The notes under the pieces are model-generated. The model searched no databases, had not been told where the DNA came from, and was given only the letters and a program-made list of their open reading frames with translations. Position numbers and translations under genes: made by a program. 64,000 nucleotides of DNA from NCBI RefSeq assembly GCF_016859285.1, contig NC_053416.1, positions 16,324,501-16,388,500 of the forward strand. The letters run 5' to 3'. The DNA comes from Xiphias gladius (Eukaryota; Chordata; Actinopteri; Istiophoriformes; Xiphiidae). Positions 14,004 to 24,856 of the stretch are shown here, one piece after another. Position 1 is the stretch's first letter; every line of letters begins with the position of its first letter.

Positions 14004-14503
14004 NNNNNNNNNNNNNNNNNNNNNNNNNNNNNNNNNNNNNNNNNNNNNNNNNNNNNNNNNNNNNNNNNNNNNNNNNNNNNNNNNNNNNNNNNNNNNNNNN
14101 NNNNNNNNNNNNNNNNNNNNNNNNNNNNNNNNNNNNNNNNNNNNNNNNNNNNNNNNNNNNNNNNNNNNNNNNNNNNNNNNNNNNNNNNNNNNNNNNNNNN
14201 NNNNNNNNNNNNNNNNNNNNNNNNNNNNNNNNNNNNNNNNNNNNNNNNNNNNNNNNNNNNNNNNNNNNNNNNNNNNNNNNNNNNNNNNNNNNNNNNNNNN
14301 NNNNNNNNNNNNNNNNNNNNNNNNNNNNNNNNNNNNNNNNNNNNNNNNNNNNNNNNNNNNNNNNNNNNNNNNNNNNNNNNNNNNNNNNNNNNNNNNNNNN
14401 NNNNNNNNNNNNNNNNNNNNNNNNNNNNNNNNNNNNNNNNNNNNNNNNNNNNNNNNNNNNNNNNNNNNNNNNNNNNNNNNNNNNNNNNNNNNNNNNNNNN
14501 NNN
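14004..14503. other. Assembly gap (500 N)
   Basis: Exactly 500 N, the same length as the second gap, so this is probably a placeholder of unknown true size. It removes the end of the phldb2 PH domain and the 3' exons of the first HIPK-like kinase copy, which converge on each other here. Confidence 0.98.
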
Positions 14504-16683
14504 TCCTTGGGGTCTACAGGAACAAAACAGGCGAGTCAGAAACTTCTTCCTTACTGTCTAATTGGGCCATAAAAAACTGTGAACAACTGAACAAGGTTAA
14601 AATACCTTCATCCACCATCTTGGGTTGTCCCAGTGCTGGTTCGCCGTAAAAAACTTGTGGGTGTAGTCCCCAGCACTGAGGAGGTGGTCAGCTGGCTGGC
14701 CCAGAACGTCTACAATGCCTTTCATCTGGAGAGAGAATATAAAGAATCACATCAGCCGACATCCTACATCAAAACCCCTTTGCTGGGTTTGGATATGTGT
14801 CTGGGGCAGAATATAACAGTCTTTGCATTTAAATCTAGACACATTTGGTTACTTACCGACTGGTACTCGCAGTTTATCGCAAACGGGTGTTCGGCGAGGT
14901 ACAAGAACCCGAGCAGGCAGCCAAGACTCCACATGTCTATGGCCTCGGACACGGGAAGGCCCAGGATGACTTCAGGCGCCCTGTGCGTAGAATCACGAGA
15001 ATCACAAGAGCTATTAAGTACTTTGTCAAATTCAGCATGCGTACTGAAGATTGAAACAACCTCTGCTGGATCATTTACAGCATACACACAACTGCAAACA
15101 TGTTAAAAGATGAGCTTTGCAGATTGAACCTACCTGTAACCCAGAGGCTGAATTGACATCCCACGTGCCTCTTCTCGGGTAGCGAAGGAAAGGCCAAAAT
15201 CAATGAGTTTGACTCTGAAGGGCTCAGTGTCGTGGTTCGCCAGCATTACGTTGTCCGGCTTCAGGTCTGAGTGAACGACGCCTATACCCTTCAGTGCGTC
15301 AAAGGCCGTCAGCAACTGCAGAGACAAAGGACACAATGTAGATGGTTAAAGATACCGTTGACCAGGCTGCAGGCTTAAACAGATCAAGAAGTAAGAGTTA
15401 TGCTACTTCAGTATGTAACTTCTTTCTCAACGGTCTGAGTATATTGTCATCTCATGTCGATGATCGATCAGAGCCACATAGTCTTTACCTGGTGCGTTAT
15501 CGGCCGTATCTCACAGAGAGACAGTGGCTTCCAGTCTCGTTCTTCGAGCAGCTGATAAAGACATCTGTCAAGCATTTCGAAAACCAGACAGGTATGTCCT
15601 TTGTGGTAAAACTTTTCGAAGAACCGAACCACATTCTTCTTGACTGGGTCAAGAACGCTCAGTATTTCGAGCATTTTGATCTGTGGAGAAAATAGTCAAA
15701 TTTACATAGGTAAATTGTAAGTGACATAGCATGGTATCAGCAGTTCATTTAATAAACAAAATGTAGTCAAGAAAATGTGAAAAAAACCTAATCAACAAAA
15801 AGACTTAAATAAACTACCTCTCTTTCAGCGGTCTCCTCAGTATGCAGGATTTTGAGGGCCACGTCCTGCGATGTGATTAAATTCACACCCTTGGCAACTT
15901 TGGCAAAGCACCCTTCTCCACCAAAGTCCGTAATGAGGTAGCTACTTGTGATGCTGCAGAGTATGTCGTTCTTTAGCACCTCAGAGCTCTCATATTTCTT
16001 CTCTTCAACTGTGACGGCAAACAGAGAAGTAGTACATTGGGAGAGAAGGAGAACATGTGAAGATCAACACATGGAGTCAGCGGGGCTCGTTCAGTCAACA
16101 CCACACAAATGTAGCTGAAGCATTCATTATGCTCATGTAAATAAACATTTCATTATCATTCTATGACCACATGAAGAAGAATATTATGTCAGGTACTGAA
16201 AATGGCATAATGTCCATTTCAATGATTGGTATTCCCAAAGAAGGAGAAGAGCAAAATACACTGAATGAGGGAAAATCTGATCAACACTGGTCTTCAGCAT
16301 TCAGATCATTTTATTAAGTAGAAGAAGCAATACCACGATGTAAAAATACCCAATTACAAGTACAATTCTTGCCTTGAAAATGTTACGTAGTAGGTATGTG
16401 TTATCAGAACAATGTACTTGAAGTATCTAAAGTTAAAGCACTTGTTCAAACTCGTAACCTGCTAAGTAAGTAATATTTCCAACTGTCAAATGAATTTAAT
16501 GGATTCGACATATAAAGCAGAATCAAATTTAGATGCTTATAGTGCAAGCCTCCTAAGTACTGTGCTTGAGTAAATATACTTAGTTACTCCTTATCTTTGT
16601 GTTCGTGTGTGTGTGTGTGTTGAGTTTCCCTTACCAGTTGTACCTGTTGACCAACAGCTGGCTACATGAGTACGTGAAGACAT
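14504..16683 (-). CDS. HIPK-like protein kinase, copy 1, 3' part lost in gap
   Basis: A homeodomain-interacting-protein-kinase-like (CMGC, Ser/Thr or dual-specificity) gene. Exons, 5' to 3' on the minus strand: 16635-16683 (start ATG, 16 codons), 15818-16008, 15489-15680, 15134-15315, 14857-14980, 14606-14725, and 14504-14513 running into the gap. All junctions are GT-AG and in frame. Visible motifs: glycine loop GGEGCFAKV, VALKIL lysine, VVHSDLKPDN catalytic loop, LIDFG, YRAPE and the HIPK-like block GLPVSEAIDMWSLGC. Predicted coding exons are almost identical to copy 2 (offset 11895), with no stop seen in the visible part. The last bases next to the gap differ by one C from copy 2, probably a contig-edge error. 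HIPKs regulate transcription and p53/Wnt/TGF-beta signalling; the function of this fish-type short member is not known to me. Confidence 0.8.
16330..16600. repeat. Old interspersed repeat ('cttgagtaaatatact' type)
   Basis: The stretch contains 'aagtacaattcttgcc' and ends in 'gcttgagtaaatatacttagttactcc', which resembles the common fish repeat whose better copies lie at 36420-37075 and 59309-60110. It is also present in the second duplicate (about 28225-28495). It is diverged, so the call is tentative. Confidence 0.4.
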
Positions 16684-17161
16684 TTTGCCGCAACAAATCT
16701 TTCTCACTTGTTCGATGTAACTTCTTCAACTAACTCTGGTCTGTAAGTGTTTTCAGCTGAAGGAGAACTGACCAGTTCTAAACATCAAAATTATGACTCA
16801 TCAGAATTATGATGTCGTGACATTCTACGCTAAGATTCTATTAAACTCTTTTATCAGAGAAATGAGGGACAATCACTTGATTCAAAGACGAAATGTTAAT
16901 CTGTGATTTATGCAGTTGATCATTTGCTATCTAGTACATATTTTAAGTATAGGTTTTTGCCATGGTTACCTGTGACCTGTGTTTACTTGTTTAGAGCAGA
17001 CTGTAATAGTTCACAAATACACAAACACAAGCACACATACTTCTTTCCCAAGTATGTGAGACATGTAACCGTAACCCCAACCTAAGCCTGTTGTGAGGAC
17101 ACTCATTGACATAATACCCTCCCTAGCCCCTTAACCTAGGCTTAACCATCACAACTAAATG

Positions 17162-17216
17162 CCTAACCCTAACCTAAACCTAAACCTAAACCTAATTCTA
17201 ACCCCAACCCCAAAAC
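17162..17216 (+). repeat. Degenerate interstitial telomere-like array
   Basis: A short run of CCTAA-type units (cctaaccctaacctaaacc, then several cctaaa units, then accccaac units) resembles the vertebrate telomere repeat TTAGGG in reverse complement. It is degenerate and only ~50 bp. The same array is at 29073-29127 in the second duplicate. Confidence 0.7.
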
Positions 17217-18763
17217 CAAGTCAACTAGTCGGTATTTGAATAATAAAATATCTGGCCTTTTATGTACGTTTTTTTGCTATATTGCCTTTTTTCTTTGGAC
17301 ATAAACTTGCCTTATTTTGAAATGTTCTACACTGATGTATGTTTACCTCAAATACAAATGATAGATACAGTAAATAGAAGTACGTTTTACGATTGTCCCT
17401 CTGAAGGATAATGAAAAGGCAGGGTAAAAGTGCAGATACTGAGAGAGAGATATTAAAGTGAGATTTGAGGACCCCCACCCATTACAATCCCACGCTACGC
17501 TGCCGGAATCTTTTATCACCCCTTTGGAACCCCGTGCAAAATTTCGTAGATGTGCCATTGCTCATTCAACATTCATCAAGCTGTAGCTTGTTTAATGAAG
17601 TGAGTATGGACCAACCAGCCAGAGCATTAGGTCATTCCAGTGCAATCACTCTGCACTGATGACCCCTGCTGGTGACAAAACATAATGAAATGCTTTAGTG
17701 TAGGGAACACGCAGGTGATACTGTACATACATCATCACTGCTGCACAACATGGCCTCCTCTTATCAGGCCAGGAGCCTCTACTATAGATAGAGGGAGCTA
17801 GTCGCACAGCGGTAGGTATGAAACAAAGTACCGTTGCCGTCGGGGAAAATGTTCTACTTTAATGAGTAGAATATTTGTCAACAATTACAAATAAGTCATG
17901 ATAATAAAACATAAAAAAGTGCCTATAATAGTCTCTCCTTCGCGGATTAAGTTTACATATGTGAAGAAAAGCACGAATCGTGGCTCGCTGGAATGAAAGT
18001 GATACAAAGAGAGATGTATCTAGTTTAAAGGAATACTAAAGGTGGACATTCAGCCCTGCTTTAAATAAGCAGACAAGAGCAGCTTATGCTGGTCGTCTGG
18101 CAGCAGCAATCAAAATACTTGAGTTAAAATTACATTGGAATAATAGTGGCAATATAGAGATAATAAATCTGAGTTAACGTAAAAATGTGCATTCCCTCAA
18201 CTACAAACCATCTTATATGGGTAAAAATCACCAGGAAGTTGTGACCCACTGATATTCAAAAGAAATAAATTTCAGCCTGACTAAGATATAGAAATACTGA
18301 GAAGGTGGAGTCAAGTCATAGAGGGAAGGAAGGATAAGAAACAGAGGTGGACCTACAGTATAAAATTTGGTTTTTAAAATGTGGGATGAGTAAATTACAG
18401 AAGGCTACAGTTTATGGAAAGCTGTTTGACAGATATGCATCCGTTATAGAGAAGCAGCATCAGTGTGTGTCGCAGTGTGGAGGCGTAGCAGATGTTGAGT
18501 TTCCAATCATTTAAAAAATTCCCTGATAAAGTTTTGACTGAATAAAAGCTAAACATAACCGGAAGAGTGTGAGACAAGCAGACATTTTGTATAAGGAAGG
18601 AGATAGTGGGAATATGTAACAGCTACATTGTTTCTAGATTTACTGATGGGATGAGGTGATACATGTGTGGGAGGGAGAAAGACAAATGGAAGGAGAAAAG
18701 CAGAAGACAAACAGATGTCAACAGTATTCACGGTGCACGTGTGGACGATGCCACAAGCTAAAA

Positions 18764-18935
18764 AGTAAATTACATGCATCTTTAAACACGCTCATCCATA
18801 TATACGGTAAGTTTTGGTTAGATGTGACACAGTACCCGATGCTCGAGGAGTCTCTGCTTCTCAGCCTGGGCCTCTCGGAGTAAACGCTCCATCTCCATCT
18901 TGGCCATATCGGACGTACCAGCACTGATGGAAAAC
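18764..18935 (-). pseudogene. Inverted fragment of a phldb2 coiled-coil exon (copy 1)
   Basis: On the minus strand this matches phldb2 13064-13236: the acceptor 'ttttccatcag', the whole exon coding ...MAK..MERLLREAQAEK..., and ~70 bases of the following intron. Relative to the parent exon it has a 3-base in-frame deletion (MAKIEEMERLL becomes MAKMEMERLL) and a few substitutions. The exon frame stays open. It is therefore a piece of phldb2 copied in inverted orientation about 5.7 kb downstream. It lies upstream of the HIPK-like kinase on the same strand. No other phldb2 exon was found around it. Confidence 0.85.
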
Positions 18936-19102
18936 AGTAACCATTTCTTGAGTGATGTGAATGCACGGACGCTTCTGGACTGTTATTTTTTATGCTGGAC
19001 CAGGCCTCTTTACGAAGTCGAACTTGTCCTCCCAGTTGAATCTGACAAAAATCCATAACAAAAATAATCAGATTAGATTGTACATATGCATACAAAAGTC
19101 AG

Positions 19103-19182
19103 AAACACTTGTAGTAGCCTACAAGTGTTTCTTGTAGGGCACTCTAGTACCCCTACTACACTTGTTACAAGTGTAGTAGGGG
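19103..19182. repeat. Two adjacent perfect hairpins sharing the 'acacttg' motif
   Basis: Hairpin 1 is 19103-19113 paired with 19120-19130 (aaacacttgta / tacaagtgttt). Hairpin 2 is 19150-19164 paired with 19168-19182 (cccctactacacttg, 3-base loop, caagtgtagtagggg). Both use the same acacttg core. The arrangement is kept in the second duplicate at about 31031-31110. Confidence 0.8.
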
Positions 19183-20204
19183 GTCTTGTTTAGTTCCTGA
19201 TACTGTGTGTTTAGTTGTTTAAGTTGTGTAGCTATGCTTGTAGTGGCAATGTGTATGTGTATGAATATGTATACATATATTGTAAACAGGGCAAATATTG
19301 TACCTCATCTTCTTTTGGAGATACAGATGGCTCCATCGCATTCTCACTGCCAGACTCTGCAACTATATAGAGCATAATGTAAAGATACTCCACAGCTACA
19401 CCCTGCCTAAATCCACCCACTTGTATCAGGGCCTATACTTACTTGAGCAGCTCTCAAGTGATCACAATGATTAATGACAAATATGCTCGGAAAAGGAACA
19501 GTCAGACACAAGGATTTAACTTAATTGTTGCCTGCTGTGTTCCTGTCATTTGCACTACTGAACAACGCAATATAAGGGGCGTAACATCCAATCAGAAGTG
19601 TGTTTGGAGGTAACAGCTTACAAGAAAGCTACAGCTACACCAACATCCCTAGTCCAAATTAGAAATATTGCATCAGATAATGTATTGTTCATAATGACCA
19701 AGGCCATATTTTACAATCACTACAAACATCTCTCAAAAAAGATGTGTGCTCTCCTCTGTCTCTGTACTGCAGCCATCTCAACCCCCAACAGGCTACTCTT
19801 AGCCTATCAAGAACCTGGGGGTGATATTTTTGCTGCACTTATAAGGTCTTCTTTGGACTCGGGGATACAGGATCTTTGACAGTTAGAGAGAGCACAAGCA
19901 TATGACAAATATGAGAGATGATGGAAAACACGCCAACAAAGATTATGCATGGCAAACATTGTTTTAAGATCACCGCTGAAACACTCCAACAAGACTCACA
20001 GGCTTTCCCAAACTCCTATCCAGAATGTGCTGAAATTTGAATTTGCTATATCTGTAGCTGCTGTTCATTGAATTTTAATGTTTTGTCTTTATTCCCTGTC
20101 TCAAATGTCAGTTTCTGAACGGCCGACAATTGCGTCATCACAAAACGGTAAATGGACTGCACTTATTTGGTATATCTCTTTTTCTACCTCAACAAACAGG
20201 GGGC

Positions 20205-20420
20205 TTTACAACTGGCCTCTCATTCACCCATTCACACATGGACGGTGACAGAACGGTCACGCGAGGCGCCGGCCTGCGCATTGGAAGCAAGTTAGGGTTC
20301 GCTGTCTTGTGCGACGACACTCTGACATATAGACAGGAGGAGCTGGGACTCGAACCACCGACGCAGAGATTAGTGGGTGACCTGCTTCACTTCCTAAGCA
20401 ACAGCTTCCCGAGACGGCGA
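20205..20420 (-). mobile_element. tRNA-derived SINE (copy 1)
   Basis: Read on the minus strand, the head has a perfect pol III B box, GGTTCGAGTCC (20346-20356). It is preceded by an A-box-like 'ttgcttaggaagtgaagcagg' region (spaced as in a tRNA) and followed by the SINE body with 'ccaatgcgcaggccggcgcc' and 'tgaatgggtgaatgag'. This layout is a familiar fish tRNA-SINE. It sits about 90 bp from the copy-specific breakpoint at ~20511. Confidence 0.7.
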
Positions 20421-21752
20421 CGTTTCCTAATATGGAACATTACTCGTTCACCCCGGAAGTAGTACCAGCATTATTTCCTGTTAACAGGGATGCCGTGTAG
20501 TTTCAGCCAACTGCTCCAAGACCAGATGAGCATTAGTGTGTACTCTTGGGCTATGACAAAAAAGGGGCAGTATCATACTGACAATTGAGGCAATAGCACC
20601 TTTGAGCACGTTCATCATCTTGTGTCCATGTAAAAGTGGAGTTGCTGAACACCCTCACATGAATCAAGTCCCTATAGTAAAGAAAGGGCTCGTACTGCTT
20701 AGCTGAGCAAGTATACATACATTGTGCTGTATAGAAAAATAGTCATGTCTACCAAAGCATATTATGCAAAATAGATCACTGATAATTAGTTGGAAAACTT
20801 TTAGAGAGCAAGGACTATGGATTAGTGCCACTGTGGTGACAGTAAGAGGCTACATTTTATGGGCTTAAAGGAATTAACCGTGAAAAATTGCATTTTTCTT
20901 TCAACGCCATTCTCAGAGTTCAGGGAGAATGAGGGGAAAAAATCTGTCCTCACCACTGCACTTTGCTGTTGATGTGGAGTTCAGTGTCTTCGGCAGATGT
21001 TGCTACAACTCTATGTTTAGAGCTCGTAGAGTTTTATTTTCAGCCCCAACTGCGGCTCCGACCTAAAACAGAAGGAAATATGTCATGACTAACTGACATT
21101 ATAAGAAACAATAAAAACTATGTGTGTGAAATATATGAGGTGAAGTTAGCTACTGTAGCTACTTATAGTGGACACAGGTAGCAGTGCACCTACACACACT
21201 TTGTCAATATTCAGAAATCACTGAAAGACCTCATCTGGATGGTATGTGGTACTTATGTCACCTAAACAAGTAGCACCCTCTAACTTTGCAATTTTGGCAT
21301 TCAATGTACAAAATATCATGTCACACGATGAACTGAAGAGTGTAAAACAACCCCCCCACCACCATCATCGTCGTCGTCGTCGTCATCTTCAGAGAACATA
21401 TCTGAAAGGGTCTTTTCTCTGGTTTTGGGCTGAGTGGAGACTATTTAGAAAATGTTATTTACACTGAATAAGTATTATCAACTCGTAATCGTTACCTTCG
21501 GCGCATTAGCGGTGCACGTGACATGATGTTAGCCTTTGATTGGATGTTTCCTACCGCAATGATGCTTTGGACTCGTAGTTTTCCGTACCCTCCCTAAGCT
21601 TTTATGAACTGCACTTATTCTTTTATATTAATGATTATTGCTATTTAACATCGGAAATGTCAAGGTATACAATTCTGCCTCACAAATTTTGTCTGTTGAC
21701 CTTTATGGCATTGTACAAAAAGGTGATTATGTGATTTGGTCCGCCTCATTTA

Positions 21753-22597
21753 CAGGGCCAAGAAAAAGAGAGTAAACCCTTTTGAATCCCCTACATTTAC
21801 ACATAACTCATCCATGAAATGTGGTGTGATCTTCATCAAAGTCACTGTAATAGACAAATACACTCTAGGTCAACGAATTGCACTCAAATCATTGTTTCAT
21901 GAATTGGCATATTTAATAAATAACCTCAATGTTAAAAATCCAAAAAACAAAATTGTAAGTGAACCCCCTCACAAATGACCTCTAAAAATGCTACTAGATG
22001 TCACATTTTCCCATTAATGAGTGGAATTTGTAGTTAGTGGTTAGTTGTGACTTGTTCTGTATAAAACACATGAAAAATATTTGTTACTGAAACGCATTGC
22101 TTCACAAGCTGATGTGAACCATCCCTTGTTCACATGCACTTTCAGAGTACTACAGATGAAGCAAGATGGCAGCAAATGTTTAAAAGTGTGGAAGAGAATG
22201 CTTGGGTTACAGTTAAGGTTTCAGGGTAGCCGTCAGTCATCTGATGCTTAATAGAAGTTGGGAGAAGTAACAAGAAAATGCCCCTAAGCACAGTGAAAAA
22301 TGGACTACAAAATGGCTTAGGCATAAGAAAAGTCATGTTTCAGAATGGTTGAGGTCAATCCTGGCTTCAGTTCAGTTGAGATTCTGTGACATGAACTGAA
22401 GAGAGCCATTCACGAAAGACATTCCTGAAACAATCATATAATTAAACTGTTTTGTACGGGGAAATGGTCTAAAATTCCTCCCGGCCAATGTCTAGATACC
22501 ATCAACACGTGCAGGAGGCATTTGGTTGATGTCACTGCTATGAAATAAGGCTTAACTAGTTACTAAAACCAAGGGTTCACTTTCTTTTTCCACCCTG
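21753..22597 (+). mobile_element. Decayed Tc1/mariner-like DNA transposon
   Basis: Terminal inverted repeats: the left end begins cagggccaagaaaaagagag and the reverse complement of the right end begins cagggtggaaaaagaaagtg. A TA precedes the left end. The interior contains phrases such as 'gagccattcacgaaagacat' and 'ggtctaaaattcctcc' that I recognise from a widespread teleost element of this type. No long ORF remains, so it is a fossil copy of ~845 bp. Confidence 0.65.
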
Positions 22598-23574
22598 ACT
22601 TTGAATGTTCAAGCAAATCATCCAATAAACACACCAAAACATGCATTTTTTTCATGTTACTATTTCAGGCTGATGTAGCTTGTCCATTATTATAACTTTA
22701 TGCAATATCAGACGTCATTTTATTTTATTTTATACATTTTTATGACTAAATTATGCAAAATACAGGGATATCCAAGGGGTTCATGTACCGATGGGTTCAG
22801 GCTAAATAAGAGAAACACCTCCTGTGTAACACAATACAGTGCAGATGGAAATTGTTTTGTAACCGTTGCCCTTCACTGATGACTACAGAGAAGAACACGG
22901 TACCCCTGGATCAGGTTCACACACTGCAGATGTTGAGGGGAGAGGCGATGATCAGGTGGGCTCCTCTACCAACCACACCTGAAGGGTCTCTTATAAAATA
23001 GGGTCGATGGTCTAGCAAGGCTCATTTCAGGCTTATTTTGGGGAAATTCTGTTTCATAAAGCTGGTAGTCTGACCTTAGACAGCCATTTTATGGGTCTCC
23101 AGAGATGTTAGATTGGGTTCAAGTCAGGGCTTCTTAGAAAAGGCTAATCTTCTTTTCTTTGTATAAAATACAAAATTGGCAAGGTCCTATTTGATGTTTA
23201 ATAGTCGTTTATAGCATTTTACATCATACACATTTATTGAATTTGCAGCACTTCCTATACAAAGAAGAAAAACAAAATCACACCCTAGATTTGAACTCAG
23301 CATGACATTACTACAAGCAGAGTGCTGCAAAAAACTATGCAAACAAAGGCATTTGTCAACACCAAGTTTATTTCTTGAATCTGAGATTAGAGCACAGGGG
23401 TTGGCAGTGACATGTTCAGACACTCTTTTGGATTTGTGTAAATCAGATATTTTGTTGGTAATTGCTTAAATGTTTTAGCTTTCATATCATGTGATATGTT
23501 TTTCTCTGTTAACATTGCAGTGATGGCATTATATTTTCCTTTTCTTTGCTGTGAATTGTTATCTGTGCTGGATT

Positions 23575-23805
23575 TGTGCTTTTTCATTTAGTTGCATAAT
23601 AATTCTGCGCACTAATAGTTGCCTAATAATGGTGTACATATAGGTATTCTCTTAAGAAAGCCCAAACTTCACTTTTACTACTTAAATGTTCAGGTTTGAG
23701 GGTTTGTTAACATTTTGGATTGACCAAGAGCAACGTCGTTGTACAATAACAAAATGAATCCTCAAAAATACAACCTGCCTAATAATTGTGCACGCAGTGT
23801 AGTAT
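23575..23805 (-). mobile_element. Terminal part of a 'CACTGCGTGC...' DNA element
   Basis: On the minus strand the end reads cactgcgtgcacaattatta, followed by ggcaggttgtatttttgagg. A second copy of the 'cctaataat.gtgc' motif lies inside near 23610-23640. Termini of this type belong to a common fish DNA transposon family. Its left boundary is uncertain and no transposase ORF is present. Confidence 0.5.
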
Positions 23806-23962
23806 CCAGTCGTCATGGTATTGAATGCTCGATATTACGAATTAAGTGAACTGATGTGTGGATGCACTTTGGATCAAACGGCCACAACTGAATATTGAAA
23901 TAAGGCTTTTTGTTTAATATTTGATTTGATTTGATTTGTAAGTCAGTCAGTCACCCCACTTT

Positions 23963-24490
23963 CTGTTCTTTTTATAATACTGTCAAGAGGTGAGTCTTCT
24001 CACATTTTCACTCAAACCTCGACTTTAAACAAGTAAATAATTGATTCAAATGTGTGTGTACATTTATGTATGGCATTATTATAAATTGGCTGTAATATTT
24101 ATACTTTCTATCCATCAGTTATCTATTATCTATCTGTGTTGTAATGCATAAAAACAATGGGATACTAAGCTATAGCAATTCATAAAGTTCTTTGTTGTGG
24201 ACGTGTGGACTGTGTACCAGGGGGAGCTCAAAAGTGATCAAGAAACATACTGGACAAGCAATTAAATGTACTTAAAATAACAATGTCAAACATCTTCAGT
24301 GAGAAATGTATAGATGTCACTAACCCACTAGATTGTCAGTGTCTTGCATTAAATGAGACGATTTGACAAAATGATGTTAAAGAAAAGGTATCAGAGTTAC
24401 TAGGAAATACAGATTCATCTTCTACAGACACATCTGAAAGTAACCATTTTAAGGTATTTCATGTAGAATTTTCAAGAATTGAAAATCGTG
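23963..24490 (+). repeat. Three-copy block, member A
   Basis: The block begins 'ttctttttataatactgtcaagag|gtgagtcttctcac' (about 23968) and runs past 24436. Member B is at 32450-32922, up to the second gap. Member C, more diverged and inverted, is in two parts at 33423-33780 and 35160-35400. The edge resembles a splice donor (AAGAG|GTGAGT), also kept in C. It could be a repeat element or part of a duplicated gene segment. Confidence 0.75.
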
Positions 24491-24619
24491 TTAATTTGCT
24501 GTAAATATTGTAAAGAAATCAGACCAACGACGAGTCGATCAACATCAAATTAATAGGCAACTATGTGAGCATTTGTCATTTTTGTTGTTGTTGAATAGTA
24601 TTAAAAATGTATATCTTTG

Positions 24620-24790
24620 CATTTTGGATTGTTGGCTAAACAAAATAAACATTTGAAAATGTCAACTTGACCTCAGAAACTTACAATGGCCATTTCCTCT
24701 ATTTCAGACATTTTACTGACCAAACAACTAATCAGTTATTTTGGATGATCAACAGCCATTTTATCTTTTAAGCAGCGTTTCAGCATCTGT
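24620..24790 (+). repeat. Fragment of abundant teleost MITE-like repeat
   Basis: Contains 'ttggctaaacaaaataaac', 'cattttactgaccaaacaac' and 'taatcagtta', matching the repeat seen at the start of the window and at 59575-59880. Confidence 0.45.
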
Positions 24791-24856
24791 GAAATGACTG
24801 GAATAAATAAACAATCACGGTGTCATCTCCAAAACACACACAGGAAGGAATTCAAG

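Larger units (their letters stand above)
20511..23965. other. Segment present only in duplicate copy 1
   Basis: This ~3.4 kb separates two stretches that are contiguous in copy 2 (join near 32437-32455). It holds a Tc1-like relic at 21753-22597, a short (GTC)n tract at 21366-21384 and a TIR-ended element near 23575-23805. I found no coding exon. The copy 2 junction suggests that the segment was deleted there rather than inserted here. Confidence 0.7.
14504..24436 (+). repeat. Segmental duplication, copy 1
   Basis: The stretch 14504-20510 matches 26399-32437, with the offset growing from 11895 to 11928 through small indels (one is a longer GT run in copy 2 near 28500). The stretch 23970-24436 matches 32456-32922 (offset about 8487). 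Between them copy 1 has about 3.4 kb that copy 2 lacks. Differences elsewhere are only scattered single bases, apart from one diverged patch at 17980-18185. The copy carries the kinase gene, a telomere-like array, a phldb2 exon fragment, paired hairpins and a tRNA-SINE. Confidence 0.92.

Noticed and set aside
13920-14561. ORFs running through the N gaps (also 32823-33427)
   Set aside because: They exist only because N codons contain no stops; only 13942-14003 is supported, as a phldb2 exon.
14633-15106. 157-codon plus-strand ORF (also at 26528-27001)
   Set aside because: It is antisense to kinase exons 5 and 6 and the intron between them; the minus-strand frame has the kinase motifs and consistent splice sites.
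17162-17216. True chromosome end
   Set aside because: The array is short, degenerate, and flanked on both sides by ordinary duplicated sequence and genes.
20346-20356. Possible tRNA gene from the perfect B box
   Set aside because: No cloverleaf-forming acceptor stem or anticodon arm could be built around it, and the downstream body matches a tRNA-SINE.
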